A stretch of 25,425 bases of DNA. Source: an uncultured Collinsella sp. Its GTDB lineage: Bacteria > Actinomycetota > Coriobacteriia > Coriobacteriales > Coriobacteriaceae. Below are positions 7,343 through 13,883 of this stretch, piece after piece; the first letter of the stretch is position 1; each line of letters begins with the position of its first letter. Position numbers and translations under genes: made by a program. The notes below the pieces were generated by a model, which worked only from the letters and a program-made list of their open reading frames with translations, was not told the DNA's origin and did not search any database. The DNA lies in assembly GCA_902493915.1 (NCBI GenBank), contig CABUQY010000020.1, positions 1 to 25,425 of the forward strand, written 5' to 3'.

Positions 7343-7380
7343 TACGGCCCCGCAGCTTATTGAGCTGCGGGGCCGTATTT
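7343..7380 (+). terminator. Rho-independent terminator of the IICB gene
   Basis: TACGGCCCCGCAGCT (7343-7357) pairs perfectly over 15 bp with AGCTGCGGGGCCGTA (7363-7377), with a five-base loop and a short T run after it. It lies 35 bases past the stop. Confidence 0.85.
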
Positions 7381-7384
7381 CGTT

Positions 7385-7595
7385 GAGTATCTAATTGAGA
7401 CAATGCGCGCAACCGTCGTGAGATCGCATTGGCGCTCTTCGAGTCACCGACAAACTGTCTTCCATCTATGTGACCAAAGGTCATCTCCGCTAGGTCGACG
7501 ATGCAGATGACTCTGCTTCCTTTGGGTCCGAGCGGGACGTTGGCTCGCCCTCGCCAAATTCCACGAAGATAGAACTTGATTTGCTCGTGGCGCAT
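7385..7595 (-). pseudogene. Possible remnant of an unrecognised minus-strand gene
   Basis: On the minus strand from ATG at 7595 about 70 residues look protein-like (GPKGSRVICIVDLAEMTFGH, then GRQFVGDSKSANAISRRLRA) before the frame runs into the terminator hairpin and the antisense strand of the IICB gene. No ribosome binding site is evident and no stop occurs before the antisense part. I do not recognise the family. It may be the leftover of a gene broken when the neighbouring DNA was exchanged, or only a chance frame. Confidence 0.25.
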
Positions 7596-7629
7596 GCATC
7601 AAAGAGTTTTTGATCAAGGTGCGCCTACG

Positions 7630-7878
7630 GCGTTTATCGGCGCAAACGGCATTTTGGATGGTGATGTGTCTACGTCCAATATGGATGAGGGCCGTATTCA
7701 GCAGCTCGCCTTTAGCAAGGCCGACTCGCGCTATCTGATCGCCGACTCCAGCAAGATAGGCAAGCGCGACTTCTACACCTTCTGCCGCCTGGACAGCCTG
7801 GACGCCGTAGTATGCGAGCCGGGTATTACCGCCGAGGACCGCGCCGCCATCGAGGAACGCATGCAGGTTATTTGCTAG
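7630..7878 (+). pseudogene. Truncated duplicate of the DeoR/LacR regulator (C-terminal 82 codons)
   Basis: These 249 bases align without gaps to 3023-3271, the end of the intact deoR gene, including the TAG stop and bases after it. I count 28 differences, of which only five bases change amino acids (Glu to Asp, Ala to Thr, His to Arg, Thr to Met). The HTH and most of the sensor domain are missing; the sequence before 7630 is unrelated. An in-frame ATG at 7594 could give a short hybrid peptide, but there is no convincing ribosome site. The mostly silent divergence shows that the source was once a full gene under selection, so this is a relic of a related regulator. Its stop abuts the minus-strand AlbA_2 gene stop at 7879. 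Confidence 0.8.
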
Positions 7879-9135
7879 TTAGCGTAGCAGGCGATACTTC
7901 TGCCCTCTGCCGGTGCCTTCAGCTGTCGCTAGGCCTGTCTCAACGAGTTTTTTGAGGATGCGAAGCAGCTTCGAGCGGCTAAAGGTAACTTTGGCCGCAA
8001 GCTCGCTTGTCGATTGAGGGTGTACTCCACTCAGCAGTCCGAATACGGTAAGTTCGTCCCCTTCGAGCCCGGGGTTATCCATGAGTAGGGGAAGCGTGAC
8101 CACAATAGCGTTATCCGATACTTGAAAACGAGGCTTTTTGATGCTGTCTTTATAGGTGTCTCGAATTCGCATAATGCCCGTTCCGAATGCTTCGATAAGG
8201 CCTAGGCGCAAAAAGACTTCGGCAAGAATACGATTGCGTCTTACGGACAGCATATCGGACAGGTATTCATCGACAGTCATGCTTGCTGGCAAGCCGCCGG
8301 GCGAGGCGACTTCCACGCGGTCGTCGAACATCGAGATGCGAATGTGCGCGGGTACATCCCAAGTCCTGTGAACGATTGCATTGGTAATGGCCTCGCGGAA
8401 TGCTTCGAGCGGAATGAGCTCCTTGCGGATTCGCTCCATCCCCTTGATCTCTTCGTAACAGTACTGAGTTTCGAAAAGCTCAAGGGCTCCGTCAATTTCC
8501 GTTAGAACGGATGCATGCTCAAGAGTTTTGCGCTGCTTAATGAGGTTGATAGTTTCACCAAACACTGCGATGTCGATACCCGGGAAGCCATTCTCGTCCG
8601 CAAGCAGCTCTGCCGCGTTATTGTAGGTTCCGGTTTCATCGAGCAGGCCGAGGGTTTTGAGGGTATCGGTTGTGAACAACTGAAGCGAAAGTTTTGCTGT
8701 AAGGCGATTCTCTAAAACGGTGAAAGATAAATCTTGTTTGTTTGCCGGGAGCTGCTCAAAGGAGAGATTTTGACCCTCGAGTACAAGACGCGAAAGGCCT
8801 AGGTTATCAACTGGTATGGTCGCGGTGTCATTGCGCTTGTATGCCTTCGAGCGGTATAGGTAAGGCTTCGATCTGCCGGGAAGGACCGTAAGCTCCACGG
8901 TTGCATCGGGCTCGTTGATCTTTAGGGAGTAATCGGGCTGGGGGATGATCGAGTCGTTAATCTTGTTTTCGATATCCAGGCAGGTCTGCTTGGGGTCGTC
9001 GAGGCCAACGGTTATTCCGTCATCATCGATTCCAAATAGGACACGACCGCCCGTGCCATTCGCATAAGCGGAGACGGTTTTAAGGAACGAATTGGTGACG
9101 CATTCCTTGAATTCAAGATCTTTGGATTCTTGCAT
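7879..9135 (-). CDS. AlbA_2 (Schlafen-like) domain protein with GHKL-type ATPase-like and winged-helix regions; putative transcriptional regulator
   Basis: The 418-residue protein has three parts. Residues 1 to about 115 match the AlbA_2 / divergent AAA_4 domain: LEFKECV, then AYANGTGGRVLFGIDDDG, and KAYKRNDTATIPVD. Residues about 240-345 resemble the HATPase_c_4 region usual in these proteins: LEAFREAITNAIVHR, VEVASPGGLP, FGTGIMRI. Residues about 360-418 look like a winged helix (LLSGVHPQSTSELAAKVTFSRSKLLRILKKLVETG). Proteins of this build are often misannotated as RecG-like helicases and are generally viewed as transcriptional or defence-related regulators. The start has GGAG eight bases upstream. 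A dense array of TGACACG half-sites lies directly upstream (9161-9270), which strongly suggests autoregulation. Neighbours are a toxin-antitoxin pair and a truncated deoR, an accessory setting. Confidence 0.82.
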   Translation of the reverse strand: MQESKDLEFKECVTNSFLKTVSAYANGTGGRVLFGIDDDGITVGLDDPKQTCLDIENKINDSIIPQPDYSLKINEPDATVELTVLPGRSKPYLYRSKAYKRNDTATIPVDNLGLSRLVLEGQNLSFEQLPANKQDLSFTVLENRLTAKLSLQLFTTDTLKTLGLLDETGTYNNAAELLADENGFPGIDIAVFGETINLIKQRKTLEHASVLTEIDGALELFETQYCYEEIKGMERIRKELIPLEAFREAITNAIVHRTWDVPAHIRISMFDDRVEVASPGGLPASMTVDEYLSDMLSVRRNRILAEVFLRLGLIEAFGTGIMRIRDTYKDSIKKPRFQVSDNAIVVTLPLLMDNPGLEGDELTVFGLLSGVHPQSTSELAAKVTFSRSKLLRILKKLVETGLATAEGTGRGQKYRLLR

Positions 9136-9160
9136 CGTGTTGCTCCGTTTCGCTTCAATT

Positions 9161-9270
9161 TGACATGAAAAATGACACGTAAAATTTTACACGTCATTTC
9201 ACGCGTCATAATTATGACACGAAAAAATTTGTGTGTCATTTTGCGCGTCAAAGTGACGCGATGTGACACG
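9161..9270. promoter_or_regulatory. Array of nine TGAC(A/G)CG half-sites upstream of the AlbA_2 gene
   Basis: Half-sites start at 9161, 9173, 9190 (inverted), 9202 (inverted), 9215, 9232 (inverted), 9244 (inverted), 9254 and 9264. Several adjacent same-strand pairs are 12 bases apart. The pairs form nested palindromes, e.g. AAATGACACGTAAAA (9171-9185) against TTTTACACGTCATTT (9185-9199) and CGTCATAATTATGACACG (9204-9221). It begins 26 bases before the gene's ATG, so it covers its promoter. Confidence 0.7.
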
Positions 9271-9304
9271 CAAATGTGCGCAGGCGAGGCGTCCGGCTTG
9301 CAAG

Positions 9305-9610
9305 TTAGACCAGGCGGGCGTAGTCCTGTGACTGGTGATAAACGTGAGCGATGTAGATCGTTTCGCGCTCAAACTTGTAAAGACACACGTAGTTGTTGAC
9401 GGGGAACGATCGGTAATTGCGCGTCGCCAGCTCTCGTATGTGTGAGAGGGGCCGTAGGAGCGGCTGCTCGCGAAGCAGATCAAGCTGATATTCAAACTCA
9501 GCGACGAAATTGCCCGCTGCGCGCGGATTCTTGAGGATTTGGGCAAGGTATCCGACGATACTCTCGTACTCATACCGCGCGCTTTTGAGTATTACGACGT
9601 TATAAGTCAT
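9305..9610 (-). CDS. Type II toxin, ParE/RelE family
   Basis: The 101-residue basic protein starts MTYNVVILKSARYEYESIVGYLAQ and ends with the family pattern of Arg/Tyr-rich strands (ELATRNYRSFPVNNYVCLYKFERETIYIAHVYHQSQDYARLV). This is the ParE/RelE fold: members either cut ribosome-bound mRNA (RelE) or poison gyrase (ParE), and sequence alone does not decide which. Its start overlaps the end of the upstream antitoxin gene by 11 bases, typical of translational coupling. It ends 35 bases before the TGACACG array. Confidence 0.85.
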   Translation of the reverse strand: MTYNVVILKSARYEYESIVGYLAQILKNPRAAGNFVAEFEYQLDLLREQPLLRPLSHIRELATRNYRSFPVNNYVCLYKFERETIYIAHVYHQSQDYARLV

Positions 9611-9866
9611 ATTTGTCTCGGATCGAAGTCGCGAAGGAGTCGTAGTCGCTGTAGTCGCCTTGCGATATCTCGTCTTCTGCCAACATCATGCGAGATAACA
9701 ACTTGGCCTTGGCGATTTCGTCTTGCATGAGGCGATACTGGTCGCTGCTGATGCAGTGCATGGCTTCGTAGCCGTTTTTGGTAACGGTGACATCGCGCTC
9801 AGACTCGACAAGCGCGGTAAATGCAGCAGTGTCCTTCATATCTCGGACGGGCACACAAGCGGGCAT
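9600..9866 (-). CDS. Type II antitoxin, Phd/YefM family
   Basis: The 88-residue protein has a Phd/YefM-like N-terminal DNA-binding half (VPVRDMKDTAAFTALVESERDVTVTKNGYEAMHCIS) and an acidic C-terminal tail (AEDEISQGDYSDYDS) of the kind that wraps the toxin. It neutralises the overlapping ParE/RelE toxin and, by family precedent, represses its own promoter. The start is fixed by a strong AAGGAGG five bases before the ATG. A consensus extended -10 promoter and an operator-like palindrome lie just upstream (9893-9909). Confidence 0.85.
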   Translation of the reverse strand: MPACVPVRDMKDTAAFTALVESERDVTVTKNGYEAMHCISSDQYRLMQDEIAKAKLLSRMMLAEDEISQGDYSDYDSFATSIRDKYDL

Positions 9867-9892
9867 AAGAACCTCCTTTGCGATGGGACATA

Positions 9893-9909
9893 ATTATACC
9901 ACGGTGTGG
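9893..9909 (-). promoter_or_regulatory. Extended -10 promoter and operator of the toxin-antitoxin operon
   Basis: The minus strand reads TGGTATAAT (9901-9893), a perfect -10 with TGn extension, 27 bases before the antitoxin ATG. CCAC-GGT-GTGG (9899-9909) is an inverted repeat overlapping it, a likely site for antitoxin autorepression. Confidence 0.6.
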
Positions 9910-9932
9910 CTGTGTGACTGATGCTGCTGAAT

Positions 9933-10232
9933 TGTCTCGATCTGTAACAGGTGGGCGGCCAAAACCAGGCTTAGTGTTACAGGTTGAGATTTTCTGGTCC
10001 GGCCTATTCTGGTTGTCTCGATCTGTAACAGTTAGGACTGAAAAACTCGGCTTAGTGTTACAGATTTAGATCTTACGGGGCAGCCCATTCGTTTGTCTTG
10101 ATCTGTAACAGTTAGACGACAAAAAGCTGGCTAGGTGTTACAGATTGAGATTTTGTTGGAACGGTCCTCGGGTTTGTCTCGATCTGTAACAGGTAGGACC
10201 GAAAATCCCTGCTAGTTGTTACAGATTGAGAT
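9933..10232. repeat. Repeat array B: four ~58-bp inverted-repeat units, 80-81-bp period
   Basis: TGTAAC cores of the left arms start at 9943, 10024, 10104 and 10185 (81, 80, 81 bases apart). Each unit is TGTCTCGATCTGTAACA, a loop with TAGGAC/TAGACG, AAAA and a GGCT-like stretch, then TGTTACAGATTGAGA. Units are separated by spacers of about 22-24 bases that differ from one another. Two units are followed by TTTT on the plus strand. The array fills most of the 460-base gap between the antitoxin gene and the lacG terminator. No cas genes or ORFs are associated with it. Confidence 0.88.
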
Positions 10233-10255
10233 AAACGACCCGCGCGGCCCGGCCG

Positions 10256-10304
10256 AAAAACAAAAAGGCCGCATGCGAACCCGTGGAGGGATTCGCATGC
10301 GGCC
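10256..10304 (-). terminator. Rho-independent terminator of the first IICB-lacG operon
   Basis: GGCCGCATGCGAA (10267-10279) pairs perfectly over 13 bp with TTCGCATGCGGCC (10292-10304). On the minus strand it is followed by TTTTTGTTTTT. It lies 23 bases past the lacG stop. Confidence 0.88.
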
Positions 10305-10326
10305 GACAGGGGGTATGTGGCAGAAG

Positions 10327-11748
10327 TTAAGCCATGAGCAGGCCGGTCTCCGCGACGTTCTTGTACCAGTACGCGCTGGCCTTGGGGTAGCGCTTCTGGG
10401 TCTCAAAGTCGATGTAGAACAGGCCATAGCGCTTGTTATAGCCATTGGTCCAGGAGAACTGGTCCTGCAGCGACCACACAAAGTAACCGTCGACGTTCAC
10501 GCCGCCGTCGATTGCCTTGAGGATCCACGCGAGATGCTGACGCATATAGTCGATGCGAGGGGCATCGTCGATAAAGCCGTCCTCGAAGTCGTCCTTATAG
10601 CCCATGCCGTTCTCGGTGATGTAGATCTTCTTGTAGTTGGGGTAATCGTTCTTAATGCGCAGCAGCAGGTCGTAGAGGCCCTCGGGATAGATGATCCAGT
10701 CCCAATCGGTGGTGGGTACGCCTTCGCGCACGCATGACTCGCCCACGCCCTTGAGGAACCAGCGCGAGGAGCCCTTGTCGCCGGTGCCATTGTGGTTGAT
10801 GTCGTTTTCGCCCTCGGCGGCACGCAGGAACTGGCACTTGTAGGTGTTGACGCCCAGGCAATCGTTGTAGGGGAGCGCGGCGGTCAGCGCGGCGATGTCC
10901 TCGTCACGAACGTCGAGCTCGCCGCCGGCGATATGGGCAAGCTTGGTCGCAGCCTCCATGGTGTCGGCTGCATAGTGGCCGCGGAAGGTGGCGTCGAGCA
11001 CCCAGCGGTTGTTGATGACGTCGGCCATGCGAGCTGCCTCACAGTCGGCGGCATTGTTGGGGTCGAGGGGATACTTGGGCTCCAGGTTCTGGACAATGCC
11101 GATCTCGCCCTCAAAGCCGCCCTCATGGAAGGCGACGACAGCCTTGGCGTGGGCCACCATCATGTTGTGCATGAGCTGGAAGGCCTTGTCCAGACGGTAC
11201 TTCTCACCGTGCGGCCAGTTGCCGACGATAAAGCTGCCCTCGGCGGTCGCGGGAATCTCGTTAAAGGTAAACCAATGCTTGACCTCGGTGAACTCGGCAA
11301 AGCAGAACTTGGCGTACTCGACGAAGGCGTCGATGGTCGTGCGCGTCAGGAATCCCTCGCCGCCGTCCTGGTAGAAGGCCTCGGGCGTATCGAAGTGATC
11401 GAGCGTGACATAGGGGATAACGCCAGCTTTGTTGCAGGTGGCAAAGAGCTCGTGATAGAAGGCGACGCCCTCGGGGTTAATCTCGCCGGTGCCACTGGGG
11501 AAGATACGGCTCCAAGCGATGGAGACGCGAATACCGTTGATGCCGAAGCGCTGGCACAGGTCGATATCGACCGGATATTTGTTGTAGAAGTCGCTTGCAG
11601 GATCGGGGGAGAAGCGACCCTGAGCAGCCAGGAAATCGTCCCAGGGCACTTTGCCCTTGCCGTGCGTGCGCGTCTCGCCCTCAACCTGGTAAGCGGCGGT
11701 GGCGCCGCCAAACACAAAGCCGTCGGGGAACTGCATGGGGTTGGTCAT
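10327..11748 (-). CDS. lacG: 6-phospho-beta-galactosidase (GH1), copy 1
   Basis: The enzyme hydrolyses PTS-imported beta-galactoside 6-phosphates, such as lactose-6-phosphate, to galactose-6-phosphate plus the aglycone sugar. The 473 residues are all GH1: FVFGGATAAYQVEGETRTHG at the N-terminus, acid/base Glu164 in TFNEI, nucleophile Glu379 in ITENGMG. The phosphate-binding region FSWTNGYNKRYG keeps Ser432, Trp433, Lys439 and Tyr441, corresponding to Ser428, Trp429, Lys435 and Tyr437 of lactococcal LacG. The Trp points to galactoside rather than glucoside phosphates. The start has AGGA eight bases upstream. It follows the IICB gene in the same direction with a 75-base gap, so the pair forms an operon. 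Copy 2 lies at 15230. The exact galactoside cannot be read from sequence. Confidence 0.9.
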   Translation of the reverse strand: MTNPMQFPDGFVFGGATAAYQVEGETRTHGKGKVPWDDFLAAQGRFSPDPASDFYNKYPVDIDLCQRFGINGIRVSIAWSRIFPSGTGEINPEGVAFYHELFATCNKAGVIPYVTLDHFDTPEAFYQDGGEGFLTRTTIDAFVEYAKFCFAEFTEVKHWFTFNEIPATAEGSFIVGNWPHGEKYRLDKAFQLMHNMMVAHAKAVVAFHEGGFEGEIGIVQNLEPKYPLDPNNAADCEAARMADVINNRWVLDATFRGHYAADTMEAATKLAHIAGGELDVRDEDIAALTAALPYNDCLGVNTYKCQFLRAAEGENDINHNGTGDKGSSRWFLKGVGESCVREGVPTTDWDWIIYPEGLYDLLLRIKNDYPNYKKIYITENGMGYKDDFEDGFIDDAPRIDYMRQHLAWILKAIDGGVNVDGYFVWSLQDQFSWTNGYNKRYGLFYIDFETQKRYPKASAYWYKNVAETGLLMA

Positions 11749-11782
11749 GAGTCATCCTTTCTGTGGGATATGAATAGGGAGA

Positions 11783-11809
11783 GGTGCCCAAACTGGGGGT
11801 CCGGGCACC
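11783..11809 (-). repeat. Intercistronic hairpin between IICB and lacG (copy 1)
   Basis: GGTGCCC (11783-11789) pairs with GGGCACC (11803-11809). No U-tract follows in the transcribed direction. It may stabilise or process the upstream mRNA; the second cassette has a hairpin in the same place (16693-16726). Confidence 0.45.
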
Positions 11810-11823
11810 AACAGAGGGAGGAA

Positions 11824-13608
11824 CTAGTCGAGGTTCTCGCGGAGCCACTTGATGGCGCCGGCGGGGTCGCGAGTAAGGTCGATATATTCCTTACCGCGCG
11901 GGGCGAGCAGCTTGATGCCCAGACGATCGGTGTCGGCCTTCATGTCGTTGTAGTAGCTACGAACCTGCGGGGCAAGCACGATAACGTCGTACTGATCCAT
12001 GATGGCAGTGTGCTGGCCATAAGCTCCGGCAGAGGAAGCGATGTTCTCTCCGGTCTGCGCGGCACCTTCCTTGATGGCGTTGGCAAGCATGGCAGAGGTG
12101 CCGGCGCCGGCGCACAGGACGAGGACCTTCAGGCCATCGACATCCTTCTTGGCGGATGCATCGGCAGCGGGCTCGGGCTCGGGCTGATCGGCGACAGGCT
12201 TGCTGTCGGCGGCGGCAACAGCCGTCTCGACGGAAGCGGTAGCCTGCTCGACAGCGGGCGCAGGGGCGTTGGCGGCGATGGCAGCGGCACCATCGGACTC
12301 GAGACCCAGCTCGGCGGCGCGCTCGGCCTCCTGGTCGCAGAGCAGCTTATCGTATGCCTTCAAAAACGGCAGGTAGATGATGGCGTCCAGCAAGATGATG
12401 ATTGCAACAAACACCAGAGCGATTAGCTGGAAGTTCGTGGTGATGAAGATGCCGATGGGGGCAGGGGTAGCCCAAGGCACCACGAAGGAGAAGCCGTTCA
12501 TGCCCACGTTATCGATAAAGAACTTGGCAACGCTTACGTTGACGCAGCCGGCGGCAACAAAGGGGACGAGCATGTAGGGGTTAAGGATCATCGGCGCGCC
12601 AAAGAGCAGCGGTTCGTTGACGGCGAAGGCAACAGGAACAATCGAGGCCTTACCGACGGCTTTGAGCTGCTTGGACTTCATAAAGAGAATCAGCAGAAGC
12701 GGCACGATGAACGTGGCGCCGGTGCCGCCGAACTCACCCACGAGCGACATGTTAAAGGTGAGGGAGTGGGCGGGGTGACCACCGGCCAGCAGAACCTGCA
12801 GGTTCTCGGCCTGGTTGGCAAGACGGATGGGGTCGATGCCCGGCTGGACGATCGAGGGGCCGTGGACGCCGATGAACCAGAAGAATGCGGTGGCTGCCTG
12901 GATAAGAATAAGGCCAGGATAGGTTTCTGCAGCGGTGAAGAGCGGGGAGAGCAGTTTGATAAGCAGCTCGGAGAACGGAACGCCCATGAGGTTGCGCACG
13001 ACGACATCGATGATGCCGCAGATGATGACGGCGCCGCCAAAGGGGATGATGTCGCGGAAGTTCTGAGCGATGGCGCCCGGGACCTCCTTGGGCAGCTTAA
13101 TGGTCAGATCGCGCGAGACGCAGAATTTGTAGACCCAAACGGTAATGAACGCGGCGATATAGGCCGAGAACAGGCCGCGCGTGCCCATGCTGGTGCAATC
13201 GAAAACCGAAAGTTCGGAGCCGTCGAGTTTGGTGGTGAACTGCGTAACAGCAAGCAAAAGCATGCTGCACTGGGCAGCAACCATGGTGGAGCCGTCGTTG
13301 AGCACCTTGCCGGCGGGCATACGACGGTTCATGGATGCCGTAAAGTTCTTGGCGGTGGTGCCGGCAACCATGATGCCCATGACGCCCATGGTGAAGTTGT
13401 AGAGCTTGTTGCACCAGTCGATGAGCGGCTGGGGCAGCGTGACGCCAACGACGCCGGGGAGCGTGGCGATGAGCAGGAAAATCGAAGAGGTGAGGACGAT
13501 GGGCATGCACCCAAGGAATCCGTCCTTAATGGCCTGGAGGTAGATGTTCCTCGAGATCTTCTCAAAGAACGGTTGATGCTTCTCGAGCATCTTTACGATG
13601 GCGTCCAT
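11824..13608 (-). CDS. lacE: PTS lactose-family permease IICB, cassette 1
   Basis: The 594-residue IIC-IIB fusion is a membrane galactoside transporter that phosphorylates its substrate on entry. The IIC part has multiple hydrophobic spans, GVHGPS (248-252) and VNEPLLFGAPMILNP (NEP at 331-333). An Ala/Pro-rich linker (about 428-490) joins it to a IIB domain with Cys499 in VLVLCAGAGTS. The start has AAGGAG before the ATG. It is very close to the IICB at 5613 across the N-terminus and the IIB tail (DADTDRLGIKLL-like, RGKEYIDL). Pairing with lacG supports a galactoside substrate. The divergent LacI gene (13884) and the perfect palindrome at 13711 suggest specific repression. No IIA is fused or adjacent, so LacF (20088) is the presumed donor. 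The symbol lacE is by analogy. Confidence 0.9.
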   Translation of the reverse strand: MDAIVKMLEKHQPFFEKISRNIYLQAIKDGFLGCMPIVLTSSIFLLIATLPGVVGVTLPQPLIDWCNKLYNFTMGVMGIMVAGTTAKNFTASMNRRMPAGKVLNDGSTMVAAQCSMLLLAVTQFTTKLDGSELSVFDCTSMGTRGLFSAYIAAFITVWVYKFCVSRDLTIKLPKEVPGAIAQNFRDIIPFGGAVIICGIIDVVVRNLMGVPFSELLIKLLSPLFTAAETYPGLILIQAATAFFWFIGVHGPSIVQPGIDPIRLANQAENLQVLLAGGHPAHSLTFNMSLVGEFGGTGATFIVPLLLILFMKSKQLKAVGKASIVPVAFAVNEPLLFGAPMILNPYMLVPFVAAGCVNVSVAKFFIDNVGMNGFSFVVPWATPAPIGIFITTNFQLIALVFVAIIILLDAIIYLPFLKAYDKLLCDQEAERAAELGLESDGAAAIAANAPAPAVEQATASVETAVAAADSKPVADQPEPEPAADASAKKDVDGLKVLVLCAGAGTSAMLANAIKEGAAQTGENIASSAGAYGQHTAIMDQYDVIVLAPQVRSYYNDMKADTDRLGIKLLAPRGKEYIDLTRDPAGAIKWLRENLD

Positions 13609-13710
13609 AGAGCTCCTTTGCTGCTTGATGCGCGATGCATGTGGATGGAACTGGTCGTCGATGGATGGTCAGGACTGCCCGGAAACCTTCCTGGGTAAGG
13701 AAGGCATTGC

Positions 13711-13754
13711 GAAATGACAACGTTGTCATTTCGTTAATGACAACGTAAGACATT
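13711..13754. promoter_or_regulatory. Perfect LacI-type operator plus degenerate second copy
   Basis: A perfect 22-bp palindrome occupies 13711-13732; its core is AATGACAACGTTGTCATT, with the central CG usual for LacI-family sites. A second AATGACAACGT starts 23 bases later (13736) but its other half is poor (AAGACATT). It lies about 100 bases before the IICB ATG and 150 before lacI. Matching sites occur in cassette 2 (18571, 18691). Confidence 0.7.
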
Positions 13755-13778
13755 TTTGGAAGAGCAACAAGGATTTAC

Positions 13779-13789
13779 GGGTGAACGGT
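13779..13789 (+). promoter_or_regulatory. GGTGAACGGT motif upstream of lacI copy 1
   Basis: GGGTGAACGGT matches CGGTGAACGGT of 5342, 5428 (inverted) and 18746 in ten of eleven bases. It is about 95 bases before the GTG start, upstream of a weak -10 (TATGCT, 13836-13841). Confidence 0.4.
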
Positions 13790-13883
13790 CGATATTGTCC
13801 GATAAACGGCTGATTTGTCAGTTGGGCAGGTAGTGTATGCTAGAACACAAAAAATAAGCGATGCAAAACCGACTGGAGAAATA

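Noticed and set aside
7879..9135. RecG-like helicase for the AlbA_2 protein
   Set aside because: Such proteins are often labelled so, but no helicase Walker or DEAD motifs are visible; the domains are AlbA_2, an ATPase-like fold and a winged helix.
9933..10232. CRISPR array
   Set aside because: Regular spacing and variable spacers look CRISPR-like, but the repeat unit is about 58 bp with its own long hairpin and variable loop, identity between units is modest, the array is short, and no cas genes are present.
10327..11748. 6-phospho-beta-glucosidase for the GH1 genes
   Set aside because: The phosphate-site segment has Ser-Trp followed by Lys and Tyr, as in LacG; the Trp is the feature that favours galactoside phosphates, and lacABC and lacF are nearby.
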